DNA of 55,308 nt from NCBI GenBank assembly GCA_004558105.1, contig SFEB01000001.1, forward strand, positions 1 through 55,308, read 5' to 3'. This DNA comes from Clostridiales bacterium (GTDB taxonomy: Bacteria; Bacillota; Clostridia; Christensenellales; CAG-314). A program made the position numbers and the translations under genes. This document shows, in pieces, positions 8,970-17,994 of this stretch. Every line of letters starts with the position of its first letter. Within the stretch, counting starts at the first letter, position 1. The notes under the pieces are model-generated. The model worked only from the letters and a program-made list of their open reading frames with translations. It ran no database searches and was not told the origin of the DNA.

Positions 8970-10159
8970 TGTTAAAGAATAAAACCGTTGTAGTAGGTGT
9001 ATGCGGCGGAATTGCCGCATACAAAACGTGCGATTTGGTCAGCAGATTAAAAAAGAGCGGCGCGGACGTCCATGTAATTATGACGAACAACGCCACTCAG
9101 TTTGTTGCGCCCTTGACTTTTGAAACTTTATCCGCCAACCGTGTGTCGGTGGATACTTTTTCACCTAAAAAAGAGTGGGAAGTTGCCCATGTCGCACTTG
9201 CCAAACGCGCGGACTTATTTGTTATTGCCCCCGCAACGGCAAATTTTATCGGTAAATACGCCAACGGCATCGCCGACGACATGTTGACCACTACCGTTAT
9301 GGCTACGCATGCTCCCGTTCTGATTGCTCCGGCTATGAACACAGGTATGCTGGAGAGCGATTCTTGTCAATCGAATTTAAAGATTTTGCGCGACAGAGGC
9401 GTTATTACGATAGACGGAGACAGCGGGCGTCTGGCTTGCGGAGACGTAGGTAAAGGTCGCATGGCGGAACCTGCCGCAATTTTTGAAGAAGTAAAAAATA
9501 TTCTGCTCCCGGCGCATGATCTGATTGGTAAAAAAATAGTGGTAACGGCAGGCGCAACGATAGAAAAACTCGATCCCGCCCGCTTTATTACAAACTTCAG
9601 TAGCGGTAAAATGGGTTGCGAAATTGCCAAAAACGCACGTGACCGCGGCGCAGAAGTCGTATTGATTCTTGGCAGGCACACCGCTTTGGTGCCTGACGGC
9701 GTCAACACCGTAACCGTAGAAACCACTGCGCAAATGTTCGACGCGGTTATGAAGGAGTTGCCGACGGCGTTTGCGGTTGTCAAAGCGGGTGCGCCTTGCG
9801 ATTACGCTCCCGAATGTTTTTCCGAAACAAAACTGAAGACTGACAGTCTGACGATTAAATTCAAAAAGAATCCGGATATCGCGGCAGAAGTCGGAAAGAG
9901 AAAAGGCGATACGGTTCTCGTTGCTTTTTCTGCCGAAACCAACGATCTCGTCAAACATGCAACGGAAAAAATGTTGGCAAAAAACGCTGATTTTATAGTT
10001 GCAAACGACGTAACTAAAGAGGGTGCAGGGTTTAACGTCGACACAAATATAGTGACGATAATCGACAGAAACTCAGTTACCGAATATCCGAAACAAACCA
10101 AGGCGCAAGTCGCAAGGTTGATTGTCGATAAGATACTTTCATTAAGACCAAACCAATGA
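8969..10159 (+). CDS. coaBC: Bifunctional phosphopantothenoylcysteine decarboxylase/synthetase CoaBC
   Basis: 396 residues, two coenzyme A biosynthesis steps in one chain. N-terminal CoaC flavoprotein (about 1-185) has GGIAAYK, the HVALAKRAD segment with the catalytic His, APAMNTGM, and ACGDVGKGRMAEP with the active-site Cys. The CoaB half (about 186-396) starts with VVTAGATIEKLDPARFI and NFSSGKMG, the CTP and substrate-binding loop, followed by KLKTDSLTIKFKKNPDI. The stop overlaps the priA start by ATGA. Complete relative to the family. Confidence 0.96.
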   Translation: MLKNKTVVVGVCGGIAAYKTCDLVSRLKKSGADVHVIMTNNATQFVAPLTFETLSANRVSVDTFSPKKEWEVAHVALAKRADLFVIAPATANFIGKYANGIADDMLTTTVMATHAPVLIAPAMNTGMLESDSCQSNLKILRDRGVITIDGDSGRLACGDVGKGRMAEPAAIFEEVKNILLPAHDLIGKKIVVTAGATIEKLDPARFITNFSSGKMGCEIAKNARDRGAEVVLILGRHTALVPDGVNTVTVETTAQMFDAVMKELPTAFAVVKAGAPCDYAPECFSETKLKTDSLTIKFKKNPDIAAEVGKRKGDTVLVAFSAETNDLVKHATEKMLAKNADFIVANDVTKEGAGFNVDTNIVTIIDRNSVTEYPKQTKAQVARLIVDKILSLRPNQ

Positions 10160-12351
10160 TATATCAAGTCATCGTAGACATATCCAATAGTCAGGTTGAC
10201 AGGGTTTTCGACTACACGGGTGAGGGTATTTCCGTTGGCAGTCGAGTATGCGTACCGTTCGGCAACCGCCTTATAGAGGGTTTTGTCGTCGGTCAGAAAG
10301 AAACCACAGACGTTCCGATAAGCAAGCTTAAGGCAATAGAACGTCCGCTTGACGACTTTGTCGCTTTGTCCGAGCAGATACTCGGACTTTGTTCTTTTGT
10401 CTGCAAAAAATACCATTTACGCCTCGTAGACGCTTTGCGCCTAGCCATTCCCAGCGAGATGAGGGCTAATCGTATTGCGCCGCTCGTAAAACGCAAAGCC
10501 AGACTGTCCGATTTGTTGACGAAAGAAGAAATTTTCAGTCGGATAAAACAAAATGCCAAAACGCAAAGAGCGTTGGCGGAGTTTTTACTTAAAGAAGGCG
10601 ATACTAATACCGAAGTGCTTTCAAAACGTTTCGGTTACGCCGCTTTAAAAAGTTTGAGGGAAAAAGGTATAGTGGAAACTTACGACGTCACCGTCAAGCG
10701 TAAGCCGTACAAGGCGGTTTCCGATACCTTAACCAACCATATTCTGACCGACGAACAAACCGCCGCCGTTAACGCTATTCTCGACCCCGTCCCCGCTGAA
10801 TTTCTTCTTTGGGGCGTGACGGGTAGCGGTAAAACGGAAGTATATATGTCGGTTATACGGAGGGTTGTTGAGAGCGGCAAAACGGCGATAATGCTTGTTC
10901 CCGAAATATCTCTTACTCCAAACGTACTTAAACTCTTTCGCGGGCGTTTCGGCGATACGGTTGCAATACTTCACAGCGGACTTTCGGCTGGAGAACGCTA
11001 CGACGAATGGTTGCGGTTAAAGCGCGGCGAAGCAAAAATAGCGATAGGCGCCCGCAGCGCCGTGTTTGCTCCGCTGGAAAATATAGGGGTTATTATCATC
11101 GATGAGGAACATGATTCAAGTTATCAGAGCGATAACAATCCTCGCTACGATACCCGTGACGTTGCGCAATACAGATGCAGGCAAAACGGATGCAGTCTCG
11201 TTCTCGGTAGTGCAACGCCGTCGTTAGAGAGTTTTTATAAGGCTCAGAACAAAGAATACAAGTTATTGACGCTTAGTCAGCGTATCAATAAAATGCCTTT
11301 ACCCGACGTTTCGATAGTTGACATGACGGAAGAAACGCGCGCAGGTAATAACGATATTTTCAGCCGTGAACTTGTAGAAGAACTGACTCGTGTAATAAAC
11401 GAGGGGAACCAGGCAATACTGTTTTTAAACAGACGCGGTTACAGCAGTTTCGTTATGTGCAATAAATGCGGATACGTTGCAAAATGCCCCGACTGCGACG
11501 TCAGTCTGACCTATCACAAGGAGGACAACCTTTTAAAATGTCATTATTGCGGACGACAGTTTCGCGTTTTCGACAATTGTCCCAAATGCAAGAGTCCGTA
11601 CATCCGTCAGGGCAGAGTGGGCGACCAACAAGTAGAGGCGCGGTTAAAGCAACTTTTTCCCGACGTAAAGGTGTTGCGAATGGACGCGGACACCACCCAG
11701 ACGAAGGACGGTCTGTTGAAAATACTTGACGCCTTCGGAAAGCGCGAAGCGCAGATACTCGTAGGCACTCAGATGCTGGCAAAAGGACATGACTTTCCTT
11801 ACGTCACCTTGGTCGGTATTTTAAACGGCGATCAGAGTTTGCACTACGACAACTACCTCGCGGCGGAAAAAAACTTCCAACTTCTTACTCAGGTAGCGGG
11901 GCGAAGCGGCAGGGACAAACGGCAAGGCAAGGTTATTTTACAGACTTATACGCCCAGACACTATTGTTTGCAGTATGCGGCTCGTCAGGACTATTTGGGT
12001 TTTTACAAAAGAGAAATCAATCTTAGAGAAGCGTCGGAGTTTCCGCCTTTTTCCGTCGTTGCGCGAGTTATGTACACGGGAGAAGAAAGTCAACGTTGTA
12101 TCGACCTTCTCAACCGTCACTACGCAGATATCGAAAAACTGCAAAATACCTATCCCGACGGTTTTTTGTTTTTGCAAAAGATGCGTTGTCCGTTGCGGAG
12201 GTTGCAGGGCAAACACAGATTTGAAATTTTAATGCGACTTTCTAACGCTTGTGCGGAAGAAATTTTGGAAACAATATACAAAATAGTAGATAAAGACACG
12301 GAGGATAAGGTTTTGGTCTTTACGGAAGTCAATCCCCAGAACCTGACTTGA
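10156..12351 (+). CDS. priA: Primosomal protein N' (replication restart helicase PriA)
   Basis: 731 residues. PriA recognises stalled forks and reloads the replisome. Seen in order: an N-terminal DNA-binding 3'BD domain (VIVDISNSQVDRVFDYT), winged-helix region, helicase Walker A GVTGSGKTEVYM near residue 218, DEEH box, a zinc-binding insertion with CNKCGYVAKCPDC, CHYC and CPKC pairs, and motif VI QVAGRSGR. The ATG overlaps the coaBC stop by four bases (ATGA), indicating translational coupling. The length is typical for Gram-positive PriA. Confidence 0.97.
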   Translation: MIYQVIVDISNSQVDRVFDYTGEGISVGSRVCVPFGNRLIEGFVVGQKETTDVPISKLKAIERPLDDFVALSEQILGLCSFVCKKYHLRLVDALRLAIPSEMRANRIAPLVKRKARLSDLLTKEEIFSRIKQNAKTQRALAEFLLKEGDTNTEVLSKRFGYAALKSLREKGIVETYDVTVKRKPYKAVSDTLTNHILTDEQTAAVNAILDPVPAEFLLWGVTGSGKTEVYMSVIRRVVESGKTAIMLVPEISLTPNVLKLFRGRFGDTVAILHSGLSAGERYDEWLRLKRGEAKIAIGARSAVFAPLENIGVIIIDEEHDSSYQSDNNPRYDTRDVAQYRCRQNGCSLVLGSATPSLESFYKAQNKEYKLLTLSQRINKMPLPDVSIVDMTEETRAGNNDIFSRELVEELTRVINEGNQAILFLNRRGYSSFVMCNKCGYVAKCPDCDVSLTYHKEDNLLKCHYCGRQFRVFDNCPKCKSPYIRQGRVGDQQVEARLKQLFPDVKVLRMDADTTQTKDGLLKILDAFGKREAQILVGTQMLAKGHDFPYVTLVGILNGDQSLHYDNYLAAEKNFQLLTQVAGRSGRDKRQGKVILQTYTPRHYCLQYAARQDYLGFYKREINLREASEFPPFSVVARVMYTGEESQRCIDLLNRHYADIEKLQNTYPDGFLFLQKMRCPLRRLQGKHRFEILMRLSNACAEEILETIYKIVDKDTEDKVLVFTEVNPQNLT

Positions 12352-12353
12352 TT

Positions 12354-12950
12354 ATGGCAGTAAGAAAGATTATTACTTTAGGCGAGGAGGGTAGTGAAGC
12401 TCTTCGCAAGATTTGTAAACCGGTAGACAAATTCGACGACAGGCTGGCGACGCTTATAGACGACATGAAAGAAACGTTGGCACATGCCGACGGGCTCGGT
12501 CTTGCCGCACCTCAGGTCGGCGTATTAAAACGCGTAGTTATCGTTAAATATGAGGAACATGAATACGAACTTGTCAATCCGAAAATTATTGAAACAAGCG
12601 GCGAAAGCATAGACGACGAGGGATGTCTGTCCGTAAAAGGTCAACGCGGTCTTGTCGAAAGACCCAGCTATATCAAAGTTGAATTTTTTGACAGGCATGG
12701 CAACAAACAGGTCGTTCAGGCTGAGGATTACTTTGCGCGCGTCTTCTTTCATGAAATCGATCACCTTGACGGCGTGGTATTTACCGACGTTGCTATCAGA
12801 GACCGCAACGGCAAGATAATGACGTACGACGACATCGAGGAGATTGAAAAACGGATTAAAGAGCAAGAGGCAAAAGAGGCTAAAAAAGAAAAAAAGGCAA
12901 AGAAACAACGTTCCGCCGCGTCAAAATCCGTTAAAGAGAAAAAGAAATAA
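12354..12950 (+). CDS. def: Peptide deformylase
   Basis: About 198 residues. Removes the formyl group from nascent proteins. All three metal-enzyme motifs are present: GLAAPQVG, EGCLSV (metal Cys) and HEIDHLDG (two metal His and the catalytic Glu). I chose the ATG at 12354, giving MAVRKI as in relatives; a TTG at 12348, overlapping the priA stop, is an alternative adding two residues. The C-terminal 40 residues are a long run of Lys, Glu and Ala beyond the deformylase fold, likely a charged helix or disordered tail, longer than in the B. subtilis enzyme. fmt, the enzyme adding the formyl group, follows after 3 bases. Confidence 0.95.
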   Translation: MAVRKIITLGEEGSEALRKICKPVDKFDDRLATLIDDMKETLAHADGLGLAAPQVGVLKRVVIVKYEEHEYELVNPKIIETSGESIDDEGCLSVKGQRGLVERPSYIKVEFFDRHGNKQVVQAEDYFARVFFHEIDHLDGVVFTDVAIRDRNGKIMTYDDIEEIEKRIKEQEAKEAKKEKKAKKQRSAASKSVKEKKK

Positions 12951-12953
12951 ACT

Positions 12954-13892
12954 ATGAAGATAATTTTTTTGGGCTCGCCGCTTTTTTCGGTCAACGTCTT
13001 AAAACAACTTCTTTCCGACGGGAACCATACCGTTCTGGCTGCCGTTTGTCAACCCGACAAAAAGGGCAACCGCAACAAAATGACTTCCTGCGAAGTAAAA
13101 AAGTTTGCGATTGACAACGGCATTCCCGTTTTTGACTGGGAGAATATCAACGACCACGTTGAGAAATTAAAAAGTATCGGTTCGGACGTGTTGGTCACTG
13201 CCGCGTACGGTCAGATGCTGTCTCAGGACGTTTTAAACGTCGCCAAGTACGGCGTCATTAACGTTCACGGCAGTTTGTTGCCTAAACTCAGAGGCGCGTC
13301 CCCCGTCCAGCGCGCGGTTATGGAAGGGTGGAACGAAACGGGCGTTACTATCGTAAAAAGCGTTCTGAAAATGGACGCTGGCCCTTATCTTTCTCAGGCA
13401 AAAGTCGAAATTTTGCCTACCGACACCGCCGACAGCGTATTCGATAAAATGGCTGTTGTGGGCGGCAGACTGTTGGCGGAGACTCTGACGGAGCTGGAAG
13501 AGGGCAGAGCGACGTACACGGAACAGGATTTGAATGAAGTTACTTTTTGCAAAAAAATCAAAGCGCAAGAAGAAAAAATAGACTGGACTCAACCGGCAAA
13601 TGTAGTAAGCGCAAGGATACGCGGGCTTTCGAGTAACCCGTCGGCGTATACTTACTTCGGCGGCAAACGGTTTAAAGTGTTCAACTGCGTTTTAGCAGAC
13701 GGAAATCAATCGGACAAGCGAGCGGGGGAAATTACTTACACTAAAAAACAGTTGCTCGTCACCTGCGGTGACGGAAATACGCTTTCTTTGACCGACGTTC
13801 AGGCGGCAGAGGGCAAAAGAATGCGCGCGGCAGATTTTTTAAACGGTTTAAAGGTTCGTCCCGACGCATTCAGTGACGAGGAAGGTCTATGA
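12954..13892 (+). CDS. fmt: Methionyl-tRNA formyltransferase
   Basis: 312 residues. Transfers formyl from 10-formyl-tetrahydrofolate to initiator Met-tRNA. The catalytic Asn-His-Asp set is in INVHGSLLPKLRGASP (Asn and His) and KMDAGP (Asp). The C-terminal OB-like tRNA-binding domain begins near residue 205 (EEKIDWTQPA, followed by IRGLSSNPSAYT). Its stop overlaps the rsmB ATG by four bases. The def-fmt pair balances formylation and deformylation. Confidence 0.96.
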   Translation: MKIIFLGSPLFSVNVLKQLLSDGNHTVLAAVCQPDKKGNRNKMTSCEVKKFAIDNGIPVFDWENINDHVEKLKSIGSDVLVTAAYGQMLSQDVLNVAKYGVINVHGSLLPKLRGASPVQRAVMEGWNETGVTIVKSVLKMDAGPYLSQAKVEILPTDTADSVFDKMAVVGGRLLAETLTELEEGRATYTEQDLNEVTFCKKIKAQEEKIDWTQPANVVSARIRGLSSNPSAYTYFGGKRFKVFNCVLADGNQSDKRAGEITYTKKQLLVTCGDGNTLSLTDVQAAEGKRMRAADFLNGLKVRPDAFSDEEGL

Positions 13893-15184
13893 GTACCCGA
13901 ACGGCGCTTAAAAACAGTTGCGATTGTCTGGATTCGATTTATAAAAAAGGTGCGTTTTCTAACGTAACGCTTAACGAGGTGTTGAATAAAACGCCGATTG
14001 AGGACAAGCCGTTGGTGACGAAAATAGTCTACGGCGTTCTCGATAACGATATCCGGCTCGATTATTATATAAGACAATTTGCTCCGCATCCTTCCGCTAC
14101 GGTGCTTACTATGCTTAAAATCGGCGCGTATTGCATCACCGGACTCAATTTGCCGTCTGCAATAGCGGTAAACGACTGTGTGGAAGTGTTAAAAAAACAG
14201 GGCAAGGCTGGTTTGTGCGGCTTTGTCAACGCCGTTTTGCGCAATATTTCCCGAGCGTACGAAGCCGATTCTTTAAAGTTGCCTGGCGATCCGCTCAAGG
14301 CAACGAGCGTAAAGAGTTCTTTACCCGTGTGGGCGTTGAAAAAACTCAGGGACGATTACGGTCAGGCGGCTATGCTTTCGTTTGCAAATCATGTCAACGT
14401 GCCGAGCGCAAATTTGCGTATTGATACGGGTACAAACTCAGTAGACGAAGTTAAGTCGTTTCTGGACAAAGAAGGCGTAAAATACGCAGATACGGTTTTG
14501 CCCGACGCGTTGCAGGTCTTCGGTGACGTTACGTCTGTGACGGAAAAAAAGGCATGCGTTGCGATGAGTCTGGCGGCTATGTTAGTAGCACGCACGGTAG
14601 GTGTGGAAGACGGCGACAACGTACTTGACTGTTGTGCGGCTCCGGGCGGCAAAAGCGTATATATGGCCAATCTTTGTCCGACGGCAAGAATATTGTCGTG
14701 TGACGTTTATCCTCACAAACTCAAACTCATCGAAGGCTATGCTTACAAGATGAAAGCCGAAAATATAAGCGTAAAACTTAACGACGCGACGGCTGTCAAT
14801 CCGCAGTTTTTCGATAAATTCGACAAGGTTTTGTTGGATGTGCCTTGCAGCGGCTACGGTGTGATTTTTTCCAGACCCGATATCAAGGTTTTTCGTAAGC
14901 AAGAAGACGTCGCAGGGTTGGCAAAAATTCAACGACAGATGTTGAGCGTCGCAAAAAATTACGTAAAAAAAGGCGGTACGCTCGTTTACTCTACATGTAC
15001 CGTTTTTCAGGAAGAAAACGGAGACAATATCAAGTGGTTTTTAGCGGAAAACCCCGATTTTGAATTGGCAGAACCCGACTTGCCGTTGCACACGGCGTTT
15101 AAAGATAAACCCGGAGTCCAACTAATGCCGGACGTACACGGTACCGAAGGATTTTATATGGCAAAATTAATAAGAAAAATATGA
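13889..15184 (+). CDS. rsmB: 16S rRNA (cytosine-967-C5)-methyltransferase RsmB
   Basis: 431 residues. N-terminal NusB-like RNA-binding domain (about 1-140) followed by a Rossmann methyltransferase domain. The SAM-binding motif CCAAPGGKS is near residue 250; the two Cys motifs of m5C enzymes are DVPCSGYG (release Cys) and YSTCTV (nucleophile). The ATG overlaps the fmt stop by ATGA, and the stop overlaps rlmN the same way, so the cluster is read as one message. Confidence 0.95.
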   Translation: MSTRTALKNSCDCLDSIYKKGAFSNVTLNEVLNKTPIEDKPLVTKIVYGVLDNDIRLDYYIRQFAPHPSATVLTMLKIGAYCITGLNLPSAIAVNDCVEVLKKQGKAGLCGFVNAVLRNISRAYEADSLKLPGDPLKATSVKSSLPVWALKKLRDDYGQAAMLSFANHVNVPSANLRIDTGTNSVDEVKSFLDKEGVKYADTVLPDALQVFGDVTSVTEKKACVAMSLAAMLVARTVGVEDGDNVLDCCAAPGGKSVYMANLCPTARILSCDVYPHKLKLIEGYAYKMKAENISVKLNDATAVNPQFFDKFDKVLLDVPCSGYGVIFSRPDIKVFRKQEDVAGLAKIQRQMLSVAKNYVKKGGTLVYSTCTVFQEENGDNIKWFLAENPDFELAEPDLPLHTAFKDKPGVQLMPDVHGTEGFYMAKLIRKI

Positions 15185-16215
15185 TTTTATTGGATTATTC
15201 TCAACAGGAACTTATCGGTTTTTTCCCCGACCAAAAGCCTTACAAAGTCAGACAACTTTACAGATGGTTGACAAAAGGCGTGGATTTTGAGGGAATGACG
15301 GATATCGACAAGGCGTGGCGCGAAAAACTTTCGGCGAAGCATATCGCTTGCCCCGTCAGGATTTTCCGTACGTTTGAGAGCAAGGACGGTACGAAAAAGT
15401 TTTTATATCGCCTGAGCGACGGCAATCTGATAGAAGGCGTTCTTATGAGTTATCATCACGGCAATACGTTGTGCGTTTCTACGCAAGTGGGTTGCCGTAT
15501 GGGTTGCGCTTTTTGCGCAAGCACTCTCGACGGGCTTGTACGCAATCTTTCTGCGGGTGAGATACTCGGTCAGGTGACGGCGGTAAACGCTTTTTTGGGC
15601 GGAGACGCCAATCAACGCCGGATTACCAATATCGTGCTTATGGGTAGCGGCGAGCCTCTTGATAATTTTGACAATACAGTAAAATTTCTTGATCTTGTTT
15701 CTGGCCCCGACGGACTTAACGTTTCGCAACGCAATATAAGTTTGTCGACATGCGGTATTGCACCAAAAATGATAGAACTTGCAGACAGAGGTTATTCAGT
15801 TAATCTTACTTTATCTTTGCACTCTCCGAGACAGGAAAAAAGACGGAATTTAATGCCTATTTCCAACGCCTACCCACTTACCGAAGTAATAGAAGCTTGC
15901 AAGTATTATTTTTTAAAAACGGGGAGAAGAGTTATTTTTGAGTACGTTCTGGTCAAAGGCGAAAACGATTCTGACGAAGACGCGCGGTTGCTGTCCAGGC
16001 TTACCCGCGGTTTTTCCGCTCACGTCAATTTGATACGGCTTAATCCCGTTAAGGAACGTAAACTTTTGCCCACCGAAGAAGACGCCGCAAGGGAATTTTT
16101 GGCTAAACTTACCAAGCTCGGTGTTTCGGCTACCATACGCCGTCAGATGGGTGTGGATATCGAGGGCGCATGCGGACAGTTGCGCCGTCGCGTTTTAAAA
16201 AATGGAAAAGATTAA
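15181..16215 (+). CDS. rlmN: Dual-specificity 23S rRNA/tRNA C2-adenine methyltransferase RlmN
   Basis: 344-residue radical-SAM enzyme that methylates A2503 of 23S rRNA and A37 of some tRNAs. The cluster-binding CxxxCxxC is in GCRMGCAFCAST after CVSTQV; GSGEPLDN follows, and the C-terminal methyl-carrying Cys is in GVDIEGACGQLRR. ATGA overlap with rsmB. In B. subtilis the next genes are prpC and prkC (phosphatase and Ser/Thr kinase); here rsgA follows directly, so that signalling pair is not at this locus. Confidence 0.96.
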   Translation: MILLDYSQQELIGFFPDQKPYKVRQLYRWLTKGVDFEGMTDIDKAWREKLSAKHIACPVRIFRTFESKDGTKKFLYRLSDGNLIEGVLMSYHHGNTLCVSTQVGCRMGCAFCASTLDGLVRNLSAGEILGQVTAVNAFLGGDANQRRITNIVLMGSGEPLDNFDNTVKFLDLVSGPDGLNVSQRNISLSTCGIAPKMIELADRGYSVNLTLSLHSPRQEKRRNLMPISNAYPLTEVIEACKYYFLKTGRRVIFEYVLVKGENDSDEDARLLSRLTRGFSAHVNLIRLNPVKERKLLPTEEDAAREFLAKLTKLGVSATIRRQMGVDIEGACGQLRRRVLKNGKD

Positions 16216-17080
16216 AGGTAAAGTCATTAAGGGCGTCGGCGGCAGATATTCCGTGTTTTCAAACGGAGAAAAGTACTCGTGCTTCGCTCAAAAAAAAGTC
16301 AAATACTTTTACGACGACGTGACGGTCGGAGACGACGTATTGTTTGTCAAACAAGGCAAAGATTACGTGCTGACGGATATTCTGCCGCGAAGGAACAGTC
16401 TTGTCCGCCCGGCAGTTTCCAACGTGGACGGGGTTTTTGTCGTCGTTGCGCCGTTGCCTCAACCAGATTTGAATCTGGTGGATAAAGTGATAGTAAACTG
16501 CAATAAACAGTCGGTGCCCGTGACGATTGTCGTGAATAAACTTGATATTGCCGACGAACGTTTCGCAGAGGATATTGCGGCGCAGTATGATAAAGAAACC
16601 TCAGCCGTTTTAGCGGTCAGCAGTCGCACGGGTGAGGGGATTTGCGAATTAAGAGCCGCAATCGCCTACAAAACTATGTGTCTGACGGGGCAATCGGCGG
16701 TGGGTAAAACGAGTATTTTAAATTCACTTATGCCGGGACTGAATCTTCCGACCGGAGAGCTATCCGCCAAGACCGACAGGGGAAAGCACACCACTCGTCA
16801 CAATCAGATTTATCCGTTGGACAACGGAGGATATATAGTGGACACTGCCGGTTTCAGTTTGTTCGACCTCGTTGACGTTAAGTCCGACGACCTTGGTCTG
16901 TATTTTTCCGAAATTTTCGAGATTTCAAAGGGTTGTCGGTTCACGATGTGTACGCACACGGCGGAACCCGACTGCGCCGTAAAGGAGCAGGCACGTACCG
17001 ACGCGGTTTTTGATAAAAAATATCAACGTTATCTTGCTTTGTATAAAGAATTAAAAGAAAAGGAAGACAAACGTTTTTAA
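16202..17080 (+). CDS. rsgA: Ribosome small subunit-dependent GTPase RsgA
   Basis: 292 residues. Late 30S maturation GTPase with circularly permuted motifs: OB fold at the N-terminus, then G4 (VNKLD), G1 (GQSAVGKTS), G2 (GKHTTRHNQ) and G3 (DTAGFS), in that permuted order. The zinc knuckle is CRFTMCTHTAEPDCAV. The start overlaps the rlmN end by 14 bases. In the G1 loop Ala replaces the more usual Gly (SGVGKS in most relatives). Followed by rpe after 15 bases. Confidence 0.95.
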   Translation: MEKIKGKVIKGVGGRYSVFSNGEKYSCFAQKKVKYFYDDVTVGDDVLFVKQGKDYVLTDILPRRNSLVRPAVSNVDGVFVVVAPLPQPDLNLVDKVIVNCNKQSVPVTIVVNKLDIADERFAEDIAAQYDKETSAVLAVSSRTGEGICELRAAIAYKTMCLTGQSAVGKTSILNSLMPGLNLPTGELSAKTDRGKHTTRHNQIYPLDNGGYIVDTAGFSLFDLVDVKSDDLGLYFSEIFEISKGCRFTMCTHTAEPDCAVKEQARTDAVFDKKYQRYLALYKELKEKEDKRF

Positions 17081-17095
17081 TTAAAGGAGAGAATC

Positions 17096-17740
17096 ATGAA
17101 AAAAACAATAGTTGCTCCGAGTATATTATCGGCAAATTTTGCAACGATGGGCGAAGCGGTCAGACAACTTACCGTTGACGGCGCGGATTGGATACACGTC
17201 GACGTTATGGACGGCGTTTTCGTTCCAAACATCAGTTTTGGCCAAAAAATGGTCAAAGATATTCGTCCGTTGACTTCGTTGCCGTTGGACGTTCATCTTA
17301 TGATAATAAATCCCGAAAGGTATATCAAGGAGTTTGCAGAGCGAGGCGCAGACTATATTACCATACATATAGAAGCGACAGAAAAAGTGGCGGAGGCTCT
17401 TTCTCTCATTAAAAAATGCGGAAAGAAAGCGGGATTGTCTATCAAACCCGCAACCCCTGTCGAGGCGCTTGCGCCGTATATCGAGGACTTGGATCTCATT
17501 CTCGTTATGTCGGTGGAACCCGGTTTTGGCGGACAAAAGTTCAATCCGGTGGCGATCGAAAAAATCAGACAGTGTAAAAAACTCGTCGGCAACCGTGATA
17601 TCGTAATCGAAGTTGACGGCGGAATAACCGAAGATAACGTCGTAGACGTTCGCGCCGCAGGCGTAGACGCAGTTGTGGCTGGCAATACCGTTTTTTCCGC
17701 CCCCGACAAAGCCGCTACCATTAAGCGCTTGCAGGGCTGA
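17096..17740 (+). CDS. rpe: Ribulose-phosphate 3-epimerase
   Basis: 214-residue TIM-barrel enzyme interconverting ribulose 5-phosphate and xylulose 5-phosphate. Signatures: APSILSANFATMGE, the metal-binding HVDVMDGVFVPN, DVHLMI, VEPGFGGQKFN and EVDGGI, with the phosphate-binding GNTVF near the end. AAGGAG precedes the ATG. Order rsgA-rpe matches B. subtilis; the following thiN is missing here and spoVM comes next. Confidence 0.96.
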   Translation: MKKTIVAPSILSANFATMGEAVRQLTVDGADWIHVDVMDGVFVPNISFGQKMVKDIRPLTSLPLDVHLMIINPERYIKEFAERGADYITIHIEATEKVAEALSLIKKCGKKAGLSIKPATPVEALAPYIEDLDLILVMSVEPGFGGQKFNPVAIEKIRQCKKLVGNRDIVIEVDGGITEDNVVDVRAAGVDAVVAGNTVFSAPDKAATIKRLQG

Positions 17741-17762
17741 AAAAGATAAAATAACCTTTTTT

Positions 17763-17786
17763 CGTTTTATCGCATAAAATAAAACG
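17763..17786 (+). promoter_or_regulatory. Inverted repeat and possible sigma-E -10 box before spoVM
   Basis: CGTTTTAT at 17763-17770 and ATAAAACG at 17779-17786 form a perfect 8-base inverted repeat with an 8-base loop, ending at the first G of the spoVM ribosome site. Within it CATAAAAT (17773-17780) matches seven of eight positions of the sigma-E-type -10 consensus CATACANT. A good -35 element was not found, so the promoter reading is tentative; a hairpin modulating the ribosome site is the alternative. Confidence 0.3.
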
Positions 17787-17796
17787 GAGGTAAGGT

Positions 17797-17877
17797 ATGA
17801 AAATCGTCTGTTTTAAAGTTCCGCGCGCACTGGCGGCACTCTTAAAATTAATTTTTTTCAGAAGAGTTATAAAATAA
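17797..17877 (+). CDS. spoVM: Stage V sporulation protein SpoVM (26 residues)
   Basis: A 26-codon gene, exactly the length of B. subtilis SpoVM, which is a short amphipathic peptide that recognises the curved forespore membrane and anchors the coat basement layer protein SpoIVA. The peptide starts MKIVCFKVPRALAALL: Lys2, Lys7, Pro9 and Leu12 coincide with the B. subtilis peptide, and Pro9 is a residue known to matter for localisation. The rest alternates hydrophobic and Arg/Lys residues, as expected for an amphipathic helix. GGAGG at 17786-17790 is 6 bases from the ATG, a strong ribosome site. The position after rsgA-rpe is where spoVM lies in Bacilli and Clostridia. Gly13-Gly14 of the B. subtilis peptide are Ala-Ala here. 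Confidence 0.85.
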   Translation: MKIVCFKVPRALAALLKLIFFRRVIK

Positions 17878-17898
17878 CGCAAAATACTTTACTAAAAG

Positions 17899-17924
17899 TC
17901 GTCCGTAACGGGCGATTTTTTTTT
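17899..17924 (+). terminator. Intrinsic terminator after spoVM
   Basis: TCGTCCG (17899-17905), loop TAA, CGGGCGA (17909-17915): seven pairs including one G-U, followed by nine T. It closes the yicC-spoVM cluster. Confidence 0.9.
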
Positions 17925-17994
17925 GTTCGTAATAATGATTTTGAAAATAAAAGAATCGAGTTTCGGATAAAAATTTTAATGCATTTTATGAAAA

